DNA of 37,078 nt from Saprospiraceae bacterium (lineage in GTDB: Bacteria > Bacteroidota > Bacteroidia > Chitinophagales > Saprospiraceae), in NCBI GenBank assembly GCA_028282725.1, contig JANQHF010000094.1, forward strand, positions 1 to 37,078, given 5' to 3'. The notes under the pieces were generated by a model. It was not told the DNA's origin. It saw nothing but the letters and a program-made list of their open reading frames with translations, and searched no databases. The stretch's first letter is position 1; each line of letters starts with the position of its first letter. The position numbers were made by a program, and so were the translations under genes. Shown piece after piece: positions 24,173 through 33,918 of the stretch.

Positions 24173-24601
24173 ATGAGCATCTTAGATGTTGCCAGGTTGG
24201 TGGTCTACCGTTTTCATGAAAAAGGACTGGAGATTTTTTTGGTCAATTCAGATCTTAAAAATGACCCCGATGTCTGGAAATTACCCAATTGCGATACCGA
24301 CAAATTACCCACCAAATTCGAACAGGAAGATATTATCGAAATCGATATTACCGGGGAGACACCCGCTAACAGACTCATCGCAGTAGAAGGGGATTGGCAT
24401 ACGATGCCATCCATTCGCGGATTGGTGAAGCATGATATCAAGATTGCCAAGAGCATGGTAAAAGAAGCACTCCCGGGAATTGATAAGGGGGCGTTCTTTG
24501 CATTCAAAGAAGTCGTAAAAAAATTAATGCCAGAAGAATACCAGGCGGTAAGGGAGTTGAAAGAAGTGCTGGTGGACAGGAATACGATCAAAAACATCTA
24601 A
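24173..24601 (+). CDS. Nudix-like protein without the Nudix box
   Basis: From ATG 24173 (preceded by an AGGA) the product is 142 aa. The opening resembles a Nudix fold: ARLVVYRFHEKGLEIFLVNSD followed by VWKLPNCD, where active enzymes have W-x-[IL]-P-x-G. The GX5EX7REUXEEXGU box that should follow is absent, so it is unlikely to hydrolyse nucleoside diphosphates. It could be a sensor or inactive binding domain. A TTG frame starts earlier at 24128, overlapping the previous stop (TTGA). It ends 7 nt before purC. The fold call is moderate. Confidence 0.6.
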   Translation: MSILDVARLVVYRFHEKGLEIFLVNSDLKNDPDVWKLPNCDTDKLPTKFEQEDIIEIDITGETPANRLIAVEGDWHTMPSIRGLVKHDIKIAKSMVKEALPGIDKGAFFAFKEVVKKLMPEEYQAVRELKEVLVDRNTIKNI

Positions 24602-24608
24602 GGGTACC

Positions 24609-25547
24609 TTGGCATTAAAAAGTACTCAGTTTCAATTTTCAGATGATCAAGCATTTTACCGGGGTAAGGTTCGGGATGTTTATTACGTTCGGGACTTGCT
24701 GGTATCGGTAGCCTCAGATCGCATATCTGCTTTCGACCACGTTCTTCCGAAAGCGATCCCTTACAAAGGTCAGGTTCTCAACCAGGTTGCGCAGCATTTT
24801 TTGGAGGCAAGTCGTGAATTGGTTCCAAATTGGTTATTATCCTGTCCTGATCCCAATGTTAGTATCGGGCTGAGATGTGAACCAATTAAGATCGAAATGG
24901 TCATTCGTGGCTACATGGCCGGTCATGCCTGGCGCGAATATCGACGGGGTAAGCGCCAATTGTGCGGCGTTGCTATGCCTGACGGTATGAATGAGGGGGA
25001 CGCCTTCCCGGTGCCAATTATCACCCCGGCTACCAAAGCCGGGGAAGGACACGATGAGGACATCAGTAAGGAAGAAATCCTCGAAAAAGGAATTGTTGAT
25101 CGCGAAATTTATGAACGTCTCGAACACTATACATATGCGCTCTTCTCCCTGGGTCAACGTATGGCCAATAAACGAGGATTAATTCTGGTGGATACCAAGT
25201 ATGAATTCGGAATGCACAATGGGGAGATTTTTCTTATTGATGAGATACATACCCCTGACAGTTCGCGCTATTACTACCTGGAGGGGTATTTTGAAAGACA
25301 AAAAGGGAGTGTAGCTCAGGAGCAATTATCAAAAGAATTTGTAAGGGAATGGTTGATGGACAATGGATTTCGGGGAAGACAAGGTGATGAGATGCCGATT
25401 ATGCCTGACCCTTTTATTGAAGAAGTAAGCAATCGGTACATTCGATTGTACGAGTTGATCACGGGTAAAAAATTTGTTCGTCGTTCTTACGATCAAATCG
25501 AAGATCAAATTCATAGTTCAGTTTCCGGGTTTTTATCAGAGTACTGA
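24609..25547 (+). CDS. purC: Phosphoribosylaminoimidazole-succinocarboxamide synthase
   Basis: Joins aspartate to CAIR with ATP, the eighth step of purine synthesis. The 312-aa protein has the family marks YRGKVRDVY (17-25), ASDRISAFDHVLPK, PYKGQVLNQVA, VIRGYMAGHAWREYRRG, and KYEFG and IDEIHTPDSSRYY near the middle. The start is TTG at 24609, because no ATG occurs in frame before the conserved N terminus. It is the last gene of the rpoD run. No other purine genes are nearby. Confidence 0.95.
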   Translation: MALKSTQFQFSDDQAFYRGKVRDVYYVRDLLVSVASDRISAFDHVLPKAIPYKGQVLNQVAQHFLEASRELVPNWLLSCPDPNVSIGLRCEPIKIEMVIRGYMAGHAWREYRRGKRQLCGVAMPDGMNEGDAFPVPIITPATKAGEGHDEDISKEEILEKGIVDREIYERLEHYTYALFSLGQRMANKRGLILVDTKYEFGMHNGEIFLIDEIHTPDSSRYYYLEGYFERQKGSVAQEQLSKEFVREWLMDNGFRGRQGDEMPIMPDPFIEEVSNRYIRLYELITGKKFVRRSYDQIEDQIHSSVSGFLSEY

Positions 25548-25583
25548 CCTGTTTCATTTTATTTATTTTGGTAATTTACTTTT

Positions 25584-26027
25584 ATGAAAAATTTGATCCT
25601 CATCAGTGTAATTATGCCTGGTGTTACTATGATTTCGTCCCGGGAGTTGTCAATTTTTCCAGGCACCTTCGCACAAAAGTACTTTGAAGACGACTGCCAT
25701 ATTTTGAGAGGAGAGTTTCTGGCCAAGATCAAATCTTATCGCGAAACTGAAGAACATTGAAGAAAATATACAACGAATATTGTCATTTCAAGTGTGGCTG
25801 CTGTAGGCACGGGAGTCGGAATTTACTTATGGGTCAGCGCTGAAGAAGGAGATTCGACTACCGGACCGATCATAGGTACCTTTGGCGGTTTGGTCGTGAG
25901 CAAGATATTCAATAGTCGTGCTCTTAAAAATCAAAGGGAAGCAGTTCTTAAATATAATAGTAAGGTCGGAACATCCTTTCGGGTAACTCCTTCAGAATCA
26001 GGAATTAGCCTTGCCATTCATTTCTAG
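25584..26027 (+). pseudogene. Small membrane/secreted protein gene interrupted by an in-frame TGA
   Basis: ATG 25584 opens a 58-codon frame with a signal-like start (MKNLILISVIMPGV) ending at TGA 25758-25760. The same frame then continues without another stop to 26027 (about 88 more codons), including a glycine-rich membrane-like segment (VAAVGTGVGIYLWV and TTGPIIGTFGGLVV) and a hydrophilic tail. The continuity across the stop indicates one 148-codon gene (147 sense codons plus the TGA) with a nonsense mutation, or less likely readthrough or a sequence error. Function unknown. Confidence 0.6.
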
Positions 26028-26169
26028 TTGATTTCGGATGCAACGAAACACCTGACGTTACCACAGGGATCATCTTCTCCGGCATTGTAAAGTAGACATC
26101 ACTCCTCATCCGTGAAGAACGGACTGGATCAGTTCTTGATCTTCTTCGATCGAACCCCAGGGAGACAAA

Positions 26170-28332
26170 ATGACGAACGCCAGGCATTTCCTGTTATTTA
26201 TTCTGTGTCAGTTTGTGTTATGGATCTCCAATGCACAATTTGAAGTGGATTGGGTTACAAGCCTGGAGAAACCACCGGATGGTGTGAGTACTGTTTCTTC
26301 TCTGCAATTGCTTGAAGATTCAGATGGAAATATTTATCAAATTGGAAGATCGACTCGCAGTATCTATAAGGGCGAAGAAGAATTATAGGCTCGCGATTAT
26401 GGATCCCATAAGGGATACGTTTCCAAATACAGTCATGATGGACAACTTTTATGGGTAACGGCAGAATATGCCCATTTTGGCGTTATCCGTGGATTTATAG
26501 ATGAAAATGATCACATTCATTTGCTCTGCAATACTGATTTTAATGAAAGTGCAAATGCAAAGTATATAGTCCATTATGTTCTCGATACTGAGTGGAATCT
26601 GATGTCAGAACAAATTCTGGTCAATTATGACAATCATATCGCAAATACCAGGATCCTGAATTTTCAGATCACAGGTGATGAATTGGTTTTCAGCTTTTAT
26701 GCTGCTGATGAAGGTAAGGTGAAGATTTATGATGATCACGAATTTATACCTCCTCCGGAAGAAACCCTTTATTTGTGCAAGGTCAATTATAAAACCCACA
26801 ATTTCTTGTGGAAGCGATCTTTTGCCTCCGCCGATTGGCACAATTTCCTTATTGAAATGAGTGATGACGACATCATTATTGCGACGACTTATGTAGACTA
26901 TTTAAAATCTGATGACTTTGAATTGGATCACGGAAGAAAAAATATGTGGTATGGTGCATGTATTTCTCTTGATGAAAACGGAACGGCCAATTGGGTTAAA
27001 AGTATCAATAGTTGGTCGGGTTTAAATTCGATTTCTGACTTAAAGGTGTATGATAGTAAGGTTTATCTGACTGGCTGTCTTTATTATGGTATTGTTGAAT
27101 TCGACGGACTCATCGATACGGCTACCCAGGAAGACCCCTTTGTACTCATTCTAAATCAAGACGGAGTCGCGTCGAAGTTTAAGACTTACAAATACGTTGA
27201 GTCCGGTCAGCGAATGCAGAGAATAGGGAGAGGGCATGATGGCCGGCTTTATCTATACGGAGACTTCACAGGTTCGTACTTGTTATATAGAGATACTCAT
27301 TACCACAGCGGCCTCTATTACCAGCGACCGCAACACTATTTGTTTGAATTGAATGAAGAACTGGATGTGATACAAGGTGACGTATTTGTTGGCAGCAATC
27401 GGCACTACGGAAATTTCCTGGGAGACATGCTGGTTTCCGACGCTGGGATTTACATGAGTACTTCAGTGTCCTGTGAACTTTTGATTGATACAATTTTGTA
27501 TACTGATAATTGTGAGTACGTCGATGTTGGAAGTGTACTTTTATTCAATGGGCAATTAGAAAAAACAGACGATGGTCCCTTCAATGTTCAAACTGTCATC
27601 GATCTTGATATCAGGGTTCTGATGGAAGGGGCTATGAATAAAGCATCTGTTGGAACCCATGATTTGATGCACAACAAATTATTTGAAAGGGGTTATCTCC
27701 CCGGCCAAATTCCGAAGACGCTTTTTGGTGAACAAACCGAGCAGGGCCAGCCTTACTTTACAGAGCCTTGGAATTATCCGGGGGATGAAGGAGTTGATTT
27801 TTCTAATTTTGAATATCCTGAATCCGCAGTAGACTGGATTTTGGTCAGTGTGCTTTCTGAATTAAACAGGGATTCAATTGTTGCAAAAAGCGCTGGCCTG
27901 TTACTTTCTGATGGACAGGTGATATTTCCAAATGCGTTCGTGCCGGGTCCATCAGTGGCAAACATGGACTATTACGTCCTGATAGAACATAGAAATCATC
28001 TCCCGGTTATGACGCCATTTCCAATTCCTGTTTCTGACAAGAAGCTGACTTATGATTTTACCCTAAATGATTCGTATTCGGTTCTTTTTGGAAGTGGTCA
28101 GAAAAGATTAGAAAATTCTATGTATGCCATGTTTGCCGGTAACGGGGATCAAAATTCAATCAAAGAATCTCTGTCTGATATCAATCTGACTGATCTGCTC
28201 AACTGGTATCATCAGAACGGGCTGAACTCCAAGTATCTGAATTTGGACTTTGATTTAAATGGAGATGTGAATGTTAAAGACAAGGCCCTGTTAATGGGGA
28301 ATATAGGTGTTTTCTCCGATGTTCCAAAGTGA
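26170..28332 (+). pseudogene. Large secreted beta-propeller/dockerin-like protein interrupted by an in-frame TAG
   Basis: ATG 26170 follows a GGGAG sequence and encodes a signal peptide (MTNARHFLLFILCQFVLWISNAQ). The frame stops at TAG 26386-26388 (codon 73) and then continues in the same frame to 28332. The whole is about 720 codons. The front half has propeller-like repeats (DSDGNIYQIG, DENDHIHLLCN); the rear carries a segment common in Bacteroidota secreted proteins (LPVMTPFPIP, YAMFAGN) and an EF-hand/dockerin-like end DFDLNGDVNVKDKALLMGN. The likely role is a secreted, possibly calcium-binding surface protein. The 648 nt after the stop show no decay, so the break is recent or bypassed. 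Confidence 0.7.
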
Positions 28333-28341
28333 CACCAATAG

Positions 28342-31203
28342 CTATACTACAAGATTCACCATTCTTTTGGGGACGACTATGACCTTTCTGATACTTTTTC
28401 CATTTAACCACTTTTCCAATTCCTCCATATCTCTCACCATTTTTTCAATTTCGTCCTGATTCATATCAGCGGCAAATTCTTTCACAGTTCTCTTTTTTCC
28501 GTTGATACAGATAGGGTAGGTGATGGTGTTTTCAACTAAATAGGATTCATCGTGCCTGGGGAATGAGGAGAGATGTACGGATGACTGATTACCTAATCTG
28601 CTCCACAACTCTTCACTTATAAATGGAGCAAATGGAGCAATGAGCCGGACTAATGGATCCAGAATTTCAATTTTGTTGCTTCCCAATTTTCTAAGTTCAT
28701 TGACAGCAATCATCATGGCACTTACGGCAGTATTGAATGAGAAATCTTCAATATCCTTGTTCACTTTCTTGATGACAGTATGAATAATTTTTAATTCTTC
28801 ATCACTCGCTTTTTCTTCTGATATATTCAACTGGCCATTTTTATGAAACAGGTCAATAAATTTTCTTAAAAATTTACTGACTCCATCAATGCCCTGAGTG
28901 TCCCAAGGTTTTGATTGCTCAATGGGGCCCAGGAACATCTCGTAAATTCTAAAACAATCCGTACCGTACTGATTGATTACTTCGTCGGGATTGATTACAT
29001 TATACCTGGACTTTGACATCTTTCCAACTTCCGAAAGCGTTTGAAATTGAATGTCACACTCATCGCCATCAATTTGTAATTGTCCGCCTGGAGAGAGTCT
29101 CACCTTTAAATCACAATCCGGTGATTTAAAAGTAGCCTGTTCAAATTTTCTCCATTTACAGAATTCCAGAATTCCATCCCTTGTCAAATAAGATGGTTCA
29201 CTTGAATTATAATTGGTTACAAGATCTATATGAACATAGAGCTTGGTGTAATTTTCCAATTCATCAGATGGAACCAATTGCGCAGAATGAAATTCATTAT
29301 TGTCCGAGTCCTTTTTCAAAAGTATATGCTCAATGATGCCCTGGATCATTCCCTGGTTGATGAGCTTTTTAAAAGGTTCATTGGTAGGTACGAGACCTTT
29401 GTCAAACAAAAATTTATGCCAAAATCGTGCGTACAATAAATGTGCAACTGCGTGTTCTGCGCCTCCTACATAAAGGTCTACGGATTGCCAGTAATGGATG
29501 TTCTCCTGGCTGGCAAACTCCTGATCATTTTGAGGATCCATATATCGGAGGTAGTACCACGAACTTCCGGCTACGGCAGGCATGGTATCTGTTTCCCGGG
29601 TGAATCCATTCTTCATCTCAACCCAGTCAGTCAGATGTGCCAGTGGAGATTTACCGCCTTTCCCTGGTTTGAAATCATTTGTATCCGGTAACTCAACCGG
29701 TAAATTTTCCAATTGAACAGCATGTGAAATCCCGTCTTGGTCATAGACTACCGGGAAAGGCTCTCCCCAGTATCGCTGACGACTGAAGTTCGCATCTCTC
29801 ATTTTAAAGTTCGCAACGGCTCTCCCCAGGCCATGTTGAACAGCGTATTCATTTCCGGCTTCTATGGCATCTTTAAGCTCCATTCCATTCATAAATCCTG
29901 AATTGATGACTTTGCCCACTTTGTCATGAAGACCGGCGTCCGGATAATCCGACTTATCGATCACGTCGATGATGGGTAACCCGAACTTTTTGGCGAAAGC
30001 CTGGTCCCTTTCGTCATCACTGGGAACAGCCATAATGGCACCCGTACCGTAGTCTTTCAGGACATATTCACCAATCCAAATGGGGATGTCTTCCTGGTTG
30101 AAAGGGTTTTTGGCATAAGAACCGGTGAATACACCTGTAACCATTTTTTCAGACATCCTTTCGATTTCCGTCTTCGATTGCACATAGGAAATGTATTGAC
30201 GGACCTCCTCCTTTTGATCGTCGGTCGTCAATTGCTCAACGAGATCGTGTTCGGGTGCGAGGACCATGTATGTTGCACCAAAGATCGTATCTATCCGTGT
30301 CGTAAATATTTCGAGTTGTTCCTCATGTCCTACAATTGGGAAGTACAAAGCGGTGCCGTATGATCTGCCAATCCAGTTGGTTTGCATGGCGACCAGTGAA
30401 TTAGACCAATCAACCTCCTGCAAATCGTCTAATAGCCTGTCGGCATAAGCCGTGATTCGCAGATACCATTGTGACATCGCTTTTTGTATGACCGGGTGAC
30501 CACCGCGCTCTGAAAGACCATCCTTGATTTGGTCATTGGCGAGAACCGTACCTAATTCTTCACACCAATTTACATATCCTATCTTCTTGTAAGCCAGTCG
30601 ATAATGCATCAACATTTCATCCTTTTCTCGAGGACTCAGCGCCTTCCACGAAGCTGCTGTGAATTCTTCTTTGTTGGACGTTGACGCTTCAAGACCCTCT
30701 GTTCCGTGGTGATCGAAATGCTCGATCAAATCCCCTATAGGCCGGGCTTTTTGCCGGGCATTATCGTAGTAGTGTTCAAAGAGTTGGACAAAAATCCATT
30801 GTGTCCATCGATAATAATTGGGATCACACGTATACACTTCCCTGCTCCAGTCAAAGGAAAAGCCCAGCATAGAAAGCTGTTCCCTGTAGCGACTCATATT
30901 TTCTTGGGTTGAAATAGCAGGGTGAATACCCGTTTGGAGTGCATACTCCTCGGCCGGAAGCCCAAAGGCATCAAAGCCCATGGGGTGGAGCACGTTGTAT
31001 CCATTCATCCGCTTGTGTCGCGCGAATATGTCCGAGGCGATATATCCCAGGGGATGTCCGACGTGAAGCCCGGCCCCGGAGGGATAGGGAAACATGTCCA
31101 ATACATAATATTTTGGTTTGGATTCGTCTCTTTCAACCCTGTAAATCCCTCGTTCTTTCCAATAAGAACGCCATTTGGACTCTATGTCCTGATAGTCAAT
31201 CAT
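28342..31203 (-). CDS. leuS: Leucyl-tRNA synthetase
   Basis: Charges tRNA-Leu and edits mischarged products. From ATG 31203 it is 953 aa. The class I motif reads HVGH (47-50) in PYPSGAGLHVGHPLGY, and KMSKS lies at 728-732. The CP1 editing domain (TTRIDTIFGATYMVLAPEH, then DYGTGAIMAVPSDDERD) is complete. Two insertions, one near 150-225 and one near 620-710, match the longer LeuS I know from Bacteroidota. A further ATG at 31245 would add 14 residues and is less likely. It is convergent with the broken surface-protein gene (9 nt apart) and has a long upstream gap. Confidence 0.97.
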   Translation of the reverse strand: MIDYQDIESKWRSYWKERGIYRVERDESKPKYYVLDMFPYPSGAGLHVGHPLGYIASDIFARHKRMNGYNVLHPMGFDAFGLPAEEYALQTGIHPAISTQENMSRYREQLSMLGFSFDWSREVYTCDPNYYRWTQWIFVQLFEHYYDNARQKARPIGDLIEHFDHHGTEGLEASTSNKEEFTAASWKALSPREKDEMLMHYRLAYKKIGYVNWCEELGTVLANDQIKDGLSERGGHPVIQKAMSQWYLRITAYADRLLDDLQEVDWSNSLVAMQTNWIGRSYGTALYFPIVGHEEQLEIFTTRIDTIFGATYMVLAPEHDLVEQLTTDDQKEEVRQYISYVQSKTEIERMSEKMVTGVFTGSYAKNPFNQEDIPIWIGEYVLKDYGTGAIMAVPSDDERDQAFAKKFGLPIIDVIDKSDYPDAGLHDKVGKVINSGFMNGMELKDAIEAGNEYAVQHGLGRAVANFKMRDANFSRQRYWGEPFPVVYDQDGISHAVQLENLPVELPDTNDFKPGKGGKSPLAHLTDWVEMKNGFTRETDTMPAVAGSSWYYLRYMDPQNDQEFASQENIHYWQSVDLYVGGAEHAVAHLLYARFWHKFLFDKGLVPTNEPFKKLINQGMIQGIIEHILLKKDSDNNEFHSAQLVPSDELENYTKLYVHIDLVTNYNSSEPSYLTRDGILEFCKWRKFEQATFKSPDCDLKVRLSPGGQLQIDGDECDIQFQTLSEVGKMSKSRYNVINPDEVINQYGTDCFRIYEMFLGPIEQSKPWDTQGIDGVSKFLRKFIDLFHKNGQLNISEEKASDEELKIIHTVIKKVNKDIEDFSFNTAVSAMMIAVNELRKLGSNKIEILDPLVRLIAPFAPFISEELWSRLGNQSSVHLSSFPRHDESYLVENTITYPICINGKKRTVKEFAADMNQDEIEKMVRDMEELEKWLNGKSIRKVIVVPKRMVNLVV

Positions 31204-31955
31204 GTCATCTGCATTAATCCCTAAGAGCCAACAAAAGTCGGACATTTAGAGCTTATCCAACAGGTTGAACCGAATCTTTTTCGCGGCTTCTGATCAATGA
31301 TGTGCTATTCATCGGGGTTTTGTTCATTATCATGGAGTTTTTGACCAAACCAAGGACGATTCCCATACAAACCATCTTCTCCAAGGTATCGATTTGAAAT
31401 ATTCTAATCATGGGACAGTACATTATTGCCATTCCACTCAGTATTTCCGAATAATTGATTTCGTTGAAGCAATCTGCTCAGGAATGAAATGTCTTTTGAA
31501 TGCGTATAAAATATATAATTTAGTCTATACGGGGAGTTATAAGTTAATTTCAATTATATAATCATTACGAAATGAAGGAATTACGAGATTTTGATTGATT
31601 TATCAATTAGGACAAAAGATGCATATGGGTAGAAGTAGCGTCAATGCAATGAAAATTTGTGGGCAAGTTTTCGCCTGGATGAATTGAATGAGAAAAGTGT
31701 CCATATAGTCACGTGATCATTGTTCACCTTGTTATTCCAGCATTAGGCAGGTGTTAAAGCTTAGATTTTGGAATTGGTAGATGTCAAATTTCATATATGT
31801 TGTTCGAACTAAAAAGAAGGGTCGGGTCCAAATCAAAATCCTTGGAATCCAACTCATCAAACCAGCGTAAATTGCATGAGACCGTTACTTATAAATTTTA
31901 TTGCAATATGGAATCCCCTGAAAATGCATGTTTTACAGGGTCAAATATTGATGGA
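31204..31955. other. 752-bp gap without a supported gene
   Basis: AT-rich and without a convincing frame on either strand. A 60-codon frame at 31797-31979 overlaps the hydrolase gene and encodes nothing recognisable. A short M-G-R-S frame near 31625 ends after about 20 codons. The part nearest leuS should hold its promoter, but no exact TAnnTTTG is seen. The gap may contain remnants of a lost gene. Confidence 0.5.
31915..31940 (-). terminator. Hairpin just past the hydrolase gene, possible terminator
   Basis: CCCTGAAAA (31916-31924) pairs with TTTT-A-CAGGG (31931-31940), nine pairs with one bulged A, loop TGCATG. It is 15 nt downstream of the hydrolase stop on the minus strand. There is no T run after it, so it may be an mRNA-stabilising hairpin instead. 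Confidence 0.4.
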
Positions 31956-32915
31956 TCAATTATTATTTTCGATAAATGATTCTGTAACCTTGAGCATCCA
32001 GCTGCGATCATTCTTGTCGAAGGCAAAACCTACGTGGCCACCAAACCGAGGAGTGCATATGAAAAAATTATCTAATCCTTTTGCACTTTGGATTGGATAA
32101 CATTTAGGCCCCAGAAATGGGTCATCAAGTGCATTGACGAGCAATGACGGTACTTCAAGCCGGTCCAGCCACTGAATACTTTGATTCTGTTTATAGTAAT
32201 CTTCAGCATCTCTATATCCGTATATCGGCGCGATAAATCTGTCGTCGAACTGATAAAGATTCCAGGTATAGAATATTTTCCTCAGGGCTATTTGACGAGG
32301 ATGTTGTCGGTTCTTTTGAATCAATTTCCGATTCAAACTCCACAAAAATTTGAGCTGGTACGCGAAATTGTCCCATTTGAGCAATTGTTGTGATGCATCA
32401 GACAAGTGAACCGGGCTGCTCAGAGCCACGGCACTAAGGATATTGGCCGGATAGGGATGTATTTTTTCACCCAGGTATTTCAGTACCAGATTCCCCCCAA
32501 GACTAAAGCCGATCAGAGCTATTTCGTCATAAAAGCCCGCGAATTTTTCAAGTACAAAATGGAGATCATCGGTTGTTCCACTATTATACATCCGTAGATT
32601 TCGGTTCATCTCCCCGCTGCAACCCCTGTAATTTATGGAGAGAATATCCCATTTTCTTTCGATAAAATGTCCTGCAAAGTGCAAGATGTAGGATGACTTA
32701 CTGCTGCCTTCAAGTCCATGACACAGCACAATGAGTCTCGGGTTTTTCGCCAACACCGTATCCACATCCAGAAAATCGTCATCAGGGGTGATCAATCGAA
32801 CACGTTCATATGGAACATCAGGTGTATGCCCAAAAAGATAGGGTATAAAGGTGTTGTAATGGCCATTTTTATACCAACCCTTTGGCTGAAGGTCGTGGAA
32901 AGAATAGAGGGGCAT
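31956..32915 (-). CDS. Alpha/beta hydrolase, YheT-like
   Basis: The 319-aa protein has the YheT family start LIVLCHGLEGSSKSSYI (oxyanion region), SINYRGCSGEMNR, the nucleophile elbow IGFSLGGNLVLKYLGE with the catalytic serine, an acid in NALDDPFLG, and the final His in FGGHVGFAFD. A catalytic triad is thus complete. YheT-type enzymes are esterases of unknown natural substrate. The ATG overlaps the TAA of the upstream glycerophosphodiesterase by 1 nt (TAATG), so the two are coupled. Both may process lipid-derived esters, which is inference. Confidence 0.9.
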   Translation of the reverse strand: MPLYSFHDLQPKGWYKNGHYNTFIPYLFGHTPDVPYERVRLITPDDDFLDVDTVLAKNPRLIVLCHGLEGSSKSSYILHFAGHFIERKWDILSINYRGCSGEMNRNLRMYNSGTTDDLHFVLEKFAGFYDEIALIGFSLGGNLVLKYLGEKIHPYPANILSAVALSSPVHLSDASQQLLKWDNFAYQLKFLWSLNRKLIQKNRQHPRQIALRKIFYTWNLYQFDDRFIAPIYGYRDAEDYYKQNQSIQWLDRLEVPSLLVNALDDPFLGPKCYPIQSAKGLDNFFICTPRFGGHVGFAFDKNDRSWMLKVTESFIENNN

Positions 32916-33817
32916 TATTGATTACGTACGAGGTCAATGACCCGATTTGGATAGTCGGAGATGATTCCATCCACTCCAAGTTCAATCATTGCTTCCATAT
33001 CTGCGATTTCATTAACCGTCCAGGGAATCACCTTTATGCCCTGACTTTGACAAAGCTCAGTGGATTCTTTGTTTAAAAGCTTGAAGAAGCAGCTATAAAT
33101 GTCCGGCTTAAAGCCCAGGTTCCGGAGGTTTTCCTCGACCGATTTATCATTCATGATCAGCAAGGCTGTCCTGATCCTTGGGCTTTTGGCCTTTACAAAA
33201 CGCAGGGATTCAGGATCAAAGGATTGAATGATGGTATTGTCGATAATATCGAATTGATTGACTTGTTCCAAAACAAGATCAACAAACTCCTCCACGGGTG
33301 GATGATACACCCCGTCAAAATCAGGACTTCTCTTTATTTCAATATTAAAATCAGGAAGGGGTTTTTTAAAGATGAATGCGTAATGCTCTGCTTTTTCAAT
33401 GACCTCACTGAGTAATGGCTTGTAGGTCCGGATATTTTCTTTCTGAGGATGATTAGGATCCGGTAATGAGCCGACATCATACAATTTTACAGAATCGTAA
33501 TCCATCTGGAAGATGTTGTGATTCAATTCATCCTCTTTAGTAACAGGGTTCCCATCCGGATCGATACTAAGTCCTGATCGAAAATATGGTTCGTGTGAAA
33601 CAAGGACTTTTTTGTCCTTGGAAATGGCAAGATCCAATTCCAGCGTATTCACGTCGAGATCCAATGCCTTTTGAAACGCAGGCAGGGTATTTTCCGGCAT
33701 CAGTCCACGGCATCCCCGGTGACCCTGAATATCGAATACTTTCACGTCTTCAGGTTCTGATGGTTTGCATTGTACAATTGATAAACACAATATGACTACT
33801 AGTAAGGCCCTGTCCAT
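32915..33817 (-). CDS. Glycerophosphodiester phosphodiesterase lipoprotein
   Basis: The 300-aa protein has a lipoprotein signal MDRALLVVILCLSIVQC with Cys17 in the lipobox, so it is predicted to be membrane-anchored outside the cytoplasm. The GDPD barrel shows GHRGCRGLMPENTLPAF (catalytic His and Arg region), LELDLAISKDKKVLVSHEP (metal Glu/Asp and second catalytic His) and later NIEIK and WTVNE. It hydrolyses glycerophosphodiesters such as glycerophosphocholine to glycerol-3-phosphate plus alcohol. It overlaps the hydrolase gene by 1 nt. Length is normal. Confidence 0.93.
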   Translation of the reverse strand: MDRALLVVILCLSIVQCKPSEPEDVKVFDIQGHRGCRGLMPENTLPAFQKALDLDVNTLELDLAISKDKKVLVSHEPYFRSGLSIDPDGNPVTKEDELNHNIFQMDYDSVKLYDVGSLPDPNHPQKENIRTYKPLLSEVIEKAEHYAFIFKKPLPDFNIEIKRSPDFDGVYHPPVEEFVDLVLEQVNQFDIIDNTIIQSFDPESLRFVKAKSPRIRTALLIMNDKSVEENLRNLGFKPDIYSCFFKLLNKESTELCQSQGIKVIPWTVNEIADMEAMIELGVDGIISDYPNRVIDLVRNQ

Positions 33818-33842
33818 ATGAATGATCTTAATGAGCCTGCAA

Positions 33843-33881
33843 ATAAACCATGGGTTTATGATTTATACAAAAACAAATCAT
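33843..33881 (-). terminator. Overlapping hairpins downstream of the protease gene
   Basis: ATAAACC-ATG-GGTTTAT (33843-33859) is a perfect 7-bp inverted repeat. A second, ATGATTT...AAATCAT (33858-33864 with 33875-33881), overlaps its edge. They lie 38-76 nt past the protease stop on the minus strand, before the GDPD start. No long T run follows. Confidence 0.3.
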
Positions 33882-33918
33882 TAAGTCCATGCAACTACGG
33901 CCGGTTATCGGGTGTGCT

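Noticed and set aside
31797-31979. 60-codon frame upstream of leuS
   Set aside because: It overlaps the 3' end of the hydrolase gene and a hairpin, and encodes no recognisable domain.
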